Shown piece by piece: positions 5,861 to 6,564 of a stretch of DNA of 6,564 bases; position 1 is the stretch's first letter, and every line of letters begins with the position of its first letter. The stretch lies in contig PEWI01000065.1 of assembly GCA_002779555.1 (NCBI GenBank), forward strand, positions 1 through 6,564, read 5' to 3'. A program made the translations under genes and the position numbers. The DNA comes from Candidatus Bathyarchaeota archaeon CG07_land_8_20_14_0_80_47_9 (GTDB taxonomy: Archaea > Thermoproteota > Bathyarchaeia > Bathyarchaeales > Bathycorpusculaceae). Below the pieces are notes generated by a model, which was not told where the DNA came from, did not search any database, and was given only the letters and a program-made list of their open reading frames with translations.

Positions 5861-6010
5861 TCACTTTCTGCTTTCAGTGATCCCGTCGAGGGCAACCAGA
5901 AACCTGCAAGTATCACACATCTGGTCTTCCCTCGTTGCATCTTTCTTGCCACACTTAACACACTTGACGCTCTCAACCGTCTTCTGGTTTGGAGAAGAAT
6001 TCTTGAGCAT
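5861..6010 (-). CDS. Small zinc-ribbon protein, 49 residues
   Basis: On the minus strand, ATG at 6010 to TGA at 5861-5863 encodes 49 residues. C17-V-K-C20 (VKCVKCGKKDAT) and C32-D-T-C35 (MCDTCRF) make a C-x2-C-x11-C-x2-C zinc ribbon, preceded by a short polar N-terminus and followed by a short charged tail. Only this frame gives paired cysteine knuckles. ATG is the only usual start after the upstream in-frame TAA, and GGGTAG lies a few bases before it as a weak ribosome binding site. Such stand-alone ribbons are common in archaea and may bind nucleic acid, protein or ribosomes; no specific role can be assigned. It lies 79 bases downstream of the FAH-family gene on the same strand, so it could be cotranscribed with it, and it is convergent with rad50. 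A longer 80-residue frame over the same bases (5836-6078, minus) lacks any motif and is taken as its shadow. Confidence 0.72.
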   Translation of the reverse strand: MLKNSSPNQKTVESVKCVKCGKKDATREDQMCDTCRFLVALDGITESRK

Positions 6011-6089
6011 TCTACTACCCGAGAACTGCTTTTCAAGAACTTGGAGTTATCAATTATGAATTCAGAATATAGACTCAAAAGAAGTGTAC
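6011..6089 (-). promoter_or_regulatory. Spacer with possible promoter for the zinc-ribbon gene
   Basis: These 79 bases lie between two minus-strand genes. TCTATATTC (about 6065-6073, read on the minus strand) could be an archaeal TATA box, placing a start about 30 bases before the zinc-ribbon ATG. A short T-rich stretch just after the FAH-gene stop (CTTCTTTT, about 6077-6084, minus strand) could help end that transcript. Both signals are weak, and simple cotranscription is equally possible. Confidence 0.28.
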
Positions 6090-6564
6090 CTAGAAGGTTC
6101 CCTCTCTCTCAACAACGCTGTTCTCTAGAATGCCTATCTTTTCAATCTCTATCCTTACAGTGTCTCCTGATCGAAGAAACCTCGGCTGGGGTTTCATGGC
6201 AAAGCCTACGCCTGCTGGGGTTCCAGTTGCTATGATGTCGCACGGTTCAAGGGTCATCACTCGGCTCAAGTGATGTATTGTCTCGCAGACGTCGAAAACC
6301 ATGTTTTTTGTTGTGGAGTTTTGGCGAAGTTGGTTGTTGACCCACGTGCGGACGGACAGGTTTGATGTGTCTTTAAGCTGGTTTTCGGTGGTGATGCATG
6401 GTCCGGTCGGAGCGAAGGTGTCGAAGCTTTTCCCCCTAGTCCACTGTCTGTCCTTGAACTGGATGTCGCGGGCTGAAACATCGTTCAGTATCATGTACCC
6501 AAAAATGTACGGCTTGGCTTCCTTAGCCGAGATGTTCTTGGCTTTTCTGCCTACAACGATGGCC
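6090..6564 (-). CDS. Fumarylacetoacetate hydrolase (FAH) family protein, C-terminal part
   Basis: The minus-strand frame is open to the right edge and ends at TAG 6092-6090, so 157 residues of the C-terminal part are visible. The start and the N-terminal metal-ligand E-x-E motif lie outside the window. Visible family marks are NDVSARD (27-33), whose first Asp is a metal ligand in characterised FAH enzymes, WTRGKSFDTFAPTGP (41-55) with the active-site Lys K45, and TGTPAGVG near the C-terminus. The last residues form the usual GDTVRIEIEKIGILEN strand region. FAH-fold enzymes use Mg or Mn to cleave, isomerise, decarboxylate or hydrate 2-oxo acids, in aromatic, sugar-acid or acylpyruvate metabolism. 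The sequence is of the small FAHD1/HpcE-like type, but the exact substrate cannot be inferred. Translation past the TAG meets TGA within five codons, so the stop is credible. The zinc-ribbon gene follows on the same strand. Confidence 0.9.
   Translation of the reverse strand, partial: AIVVGRKAKNISAKEAKPYIFGYMILNDVSARDIQFKDRQWTRGKSFDTFAPTGPCITTENQLKDTSNLSVRTWVNNQLRQNSTTKNMVFDVCETIHHLSRVMTLEPCDIIATGTPAGVGFAMKPQPRFLRSGDTVRIEIEKIGILENSVVEREGTF

Noticed and set aside
5836..6078. 80-residue minus-strand frame
   Set aside because: It overlaps the zinc-ribbon gene in another frame and has no cysteine pairs, motif or sensible hydrophobic pattern. It is a shadow frame.
1..6564. CRISPR array, toxin-antitoxin pair or phage defence island
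   Set aside because: There are no regularly spaced repeats and no nearby small paired genes with such motifs. The only mobile element is the single insertion sequence.

Overview
The window looks archaeal. It carries a translationally coupled mre11-rad50 pair in the archaeal arrangement. It also has a predicted site-2 protease fused to an AN1 zinc finger, compact gene spacing, A+T-rich promoter-like boxes rather than bacterial -35/-10 pairs, and a tiny zinc-ribbon gene of a kind common in archaea. The general look of the Mre11/Rad50 proteins suggests a TACK-type lineage (Bathyarchaeia- or Thaumarchaeota-like). That placement is an inference from protein style, not from a database comparison.

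Layout from left to right. (1) 1-417 (+) is the C-terminal part of an M20-family metallopeptidase/deacylase that runs off the left edge. (2) 437-1381 is an apparently intact IS481-like insertion sequence of about 945 bp with 22-bp imperfect terminal inverted repeats. Its single transposase gene (433-1335, -) reads out through the left repeat. It sits in what would otherwise be a convergent gap of about 26 bp. (3) 1389-2264 (-) is an AN1 zinc finger joined to a membrane site-2-protease-like metalloprotease. (4) 2265-2356 is a divergent promoter region with a TTAA-N4-TTAA box almost midway between the two starts. (5) 2357-3580 and 3577-5667 (+) are mre11 and rad50, overlapping by ATGA, with a strong ribosome binding site for rad50 inside the end of mre11. 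(6) 5668-5860 is a convergent spacer without a convincing gene, but it holds a short rearranged copy of part of the next gene. (7) 5861-6010 (-) is a 49-residue zinc-ribbon protein. (8) 6090-6564 (-) is the C-terminal part of a fumarylacetoacetate hydrolase (FAH) family enzyme that runs off the right edge.

The functional core is the Mre11-Rad50 DNA double-strand-break processing complex. Both subunits look complete but depart from textbook motifs. Mre11 has GSHD where GNHD is usual. Rad50 has Leu at the usual Walker A Asn, Gly at the usual D-loop Asp, and a CSLC zinc hook on unusually short coiled-coil arms (696 residues in total). The usual archaeal partners HerA and NurA are not next to the pair here. 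The remaining genes (peptidase, membrane protease, FAH enzyme) look like ordinary neighbours with no visible pathway link. No CRISPR array, tRNA, rRNA or prophage module is present.
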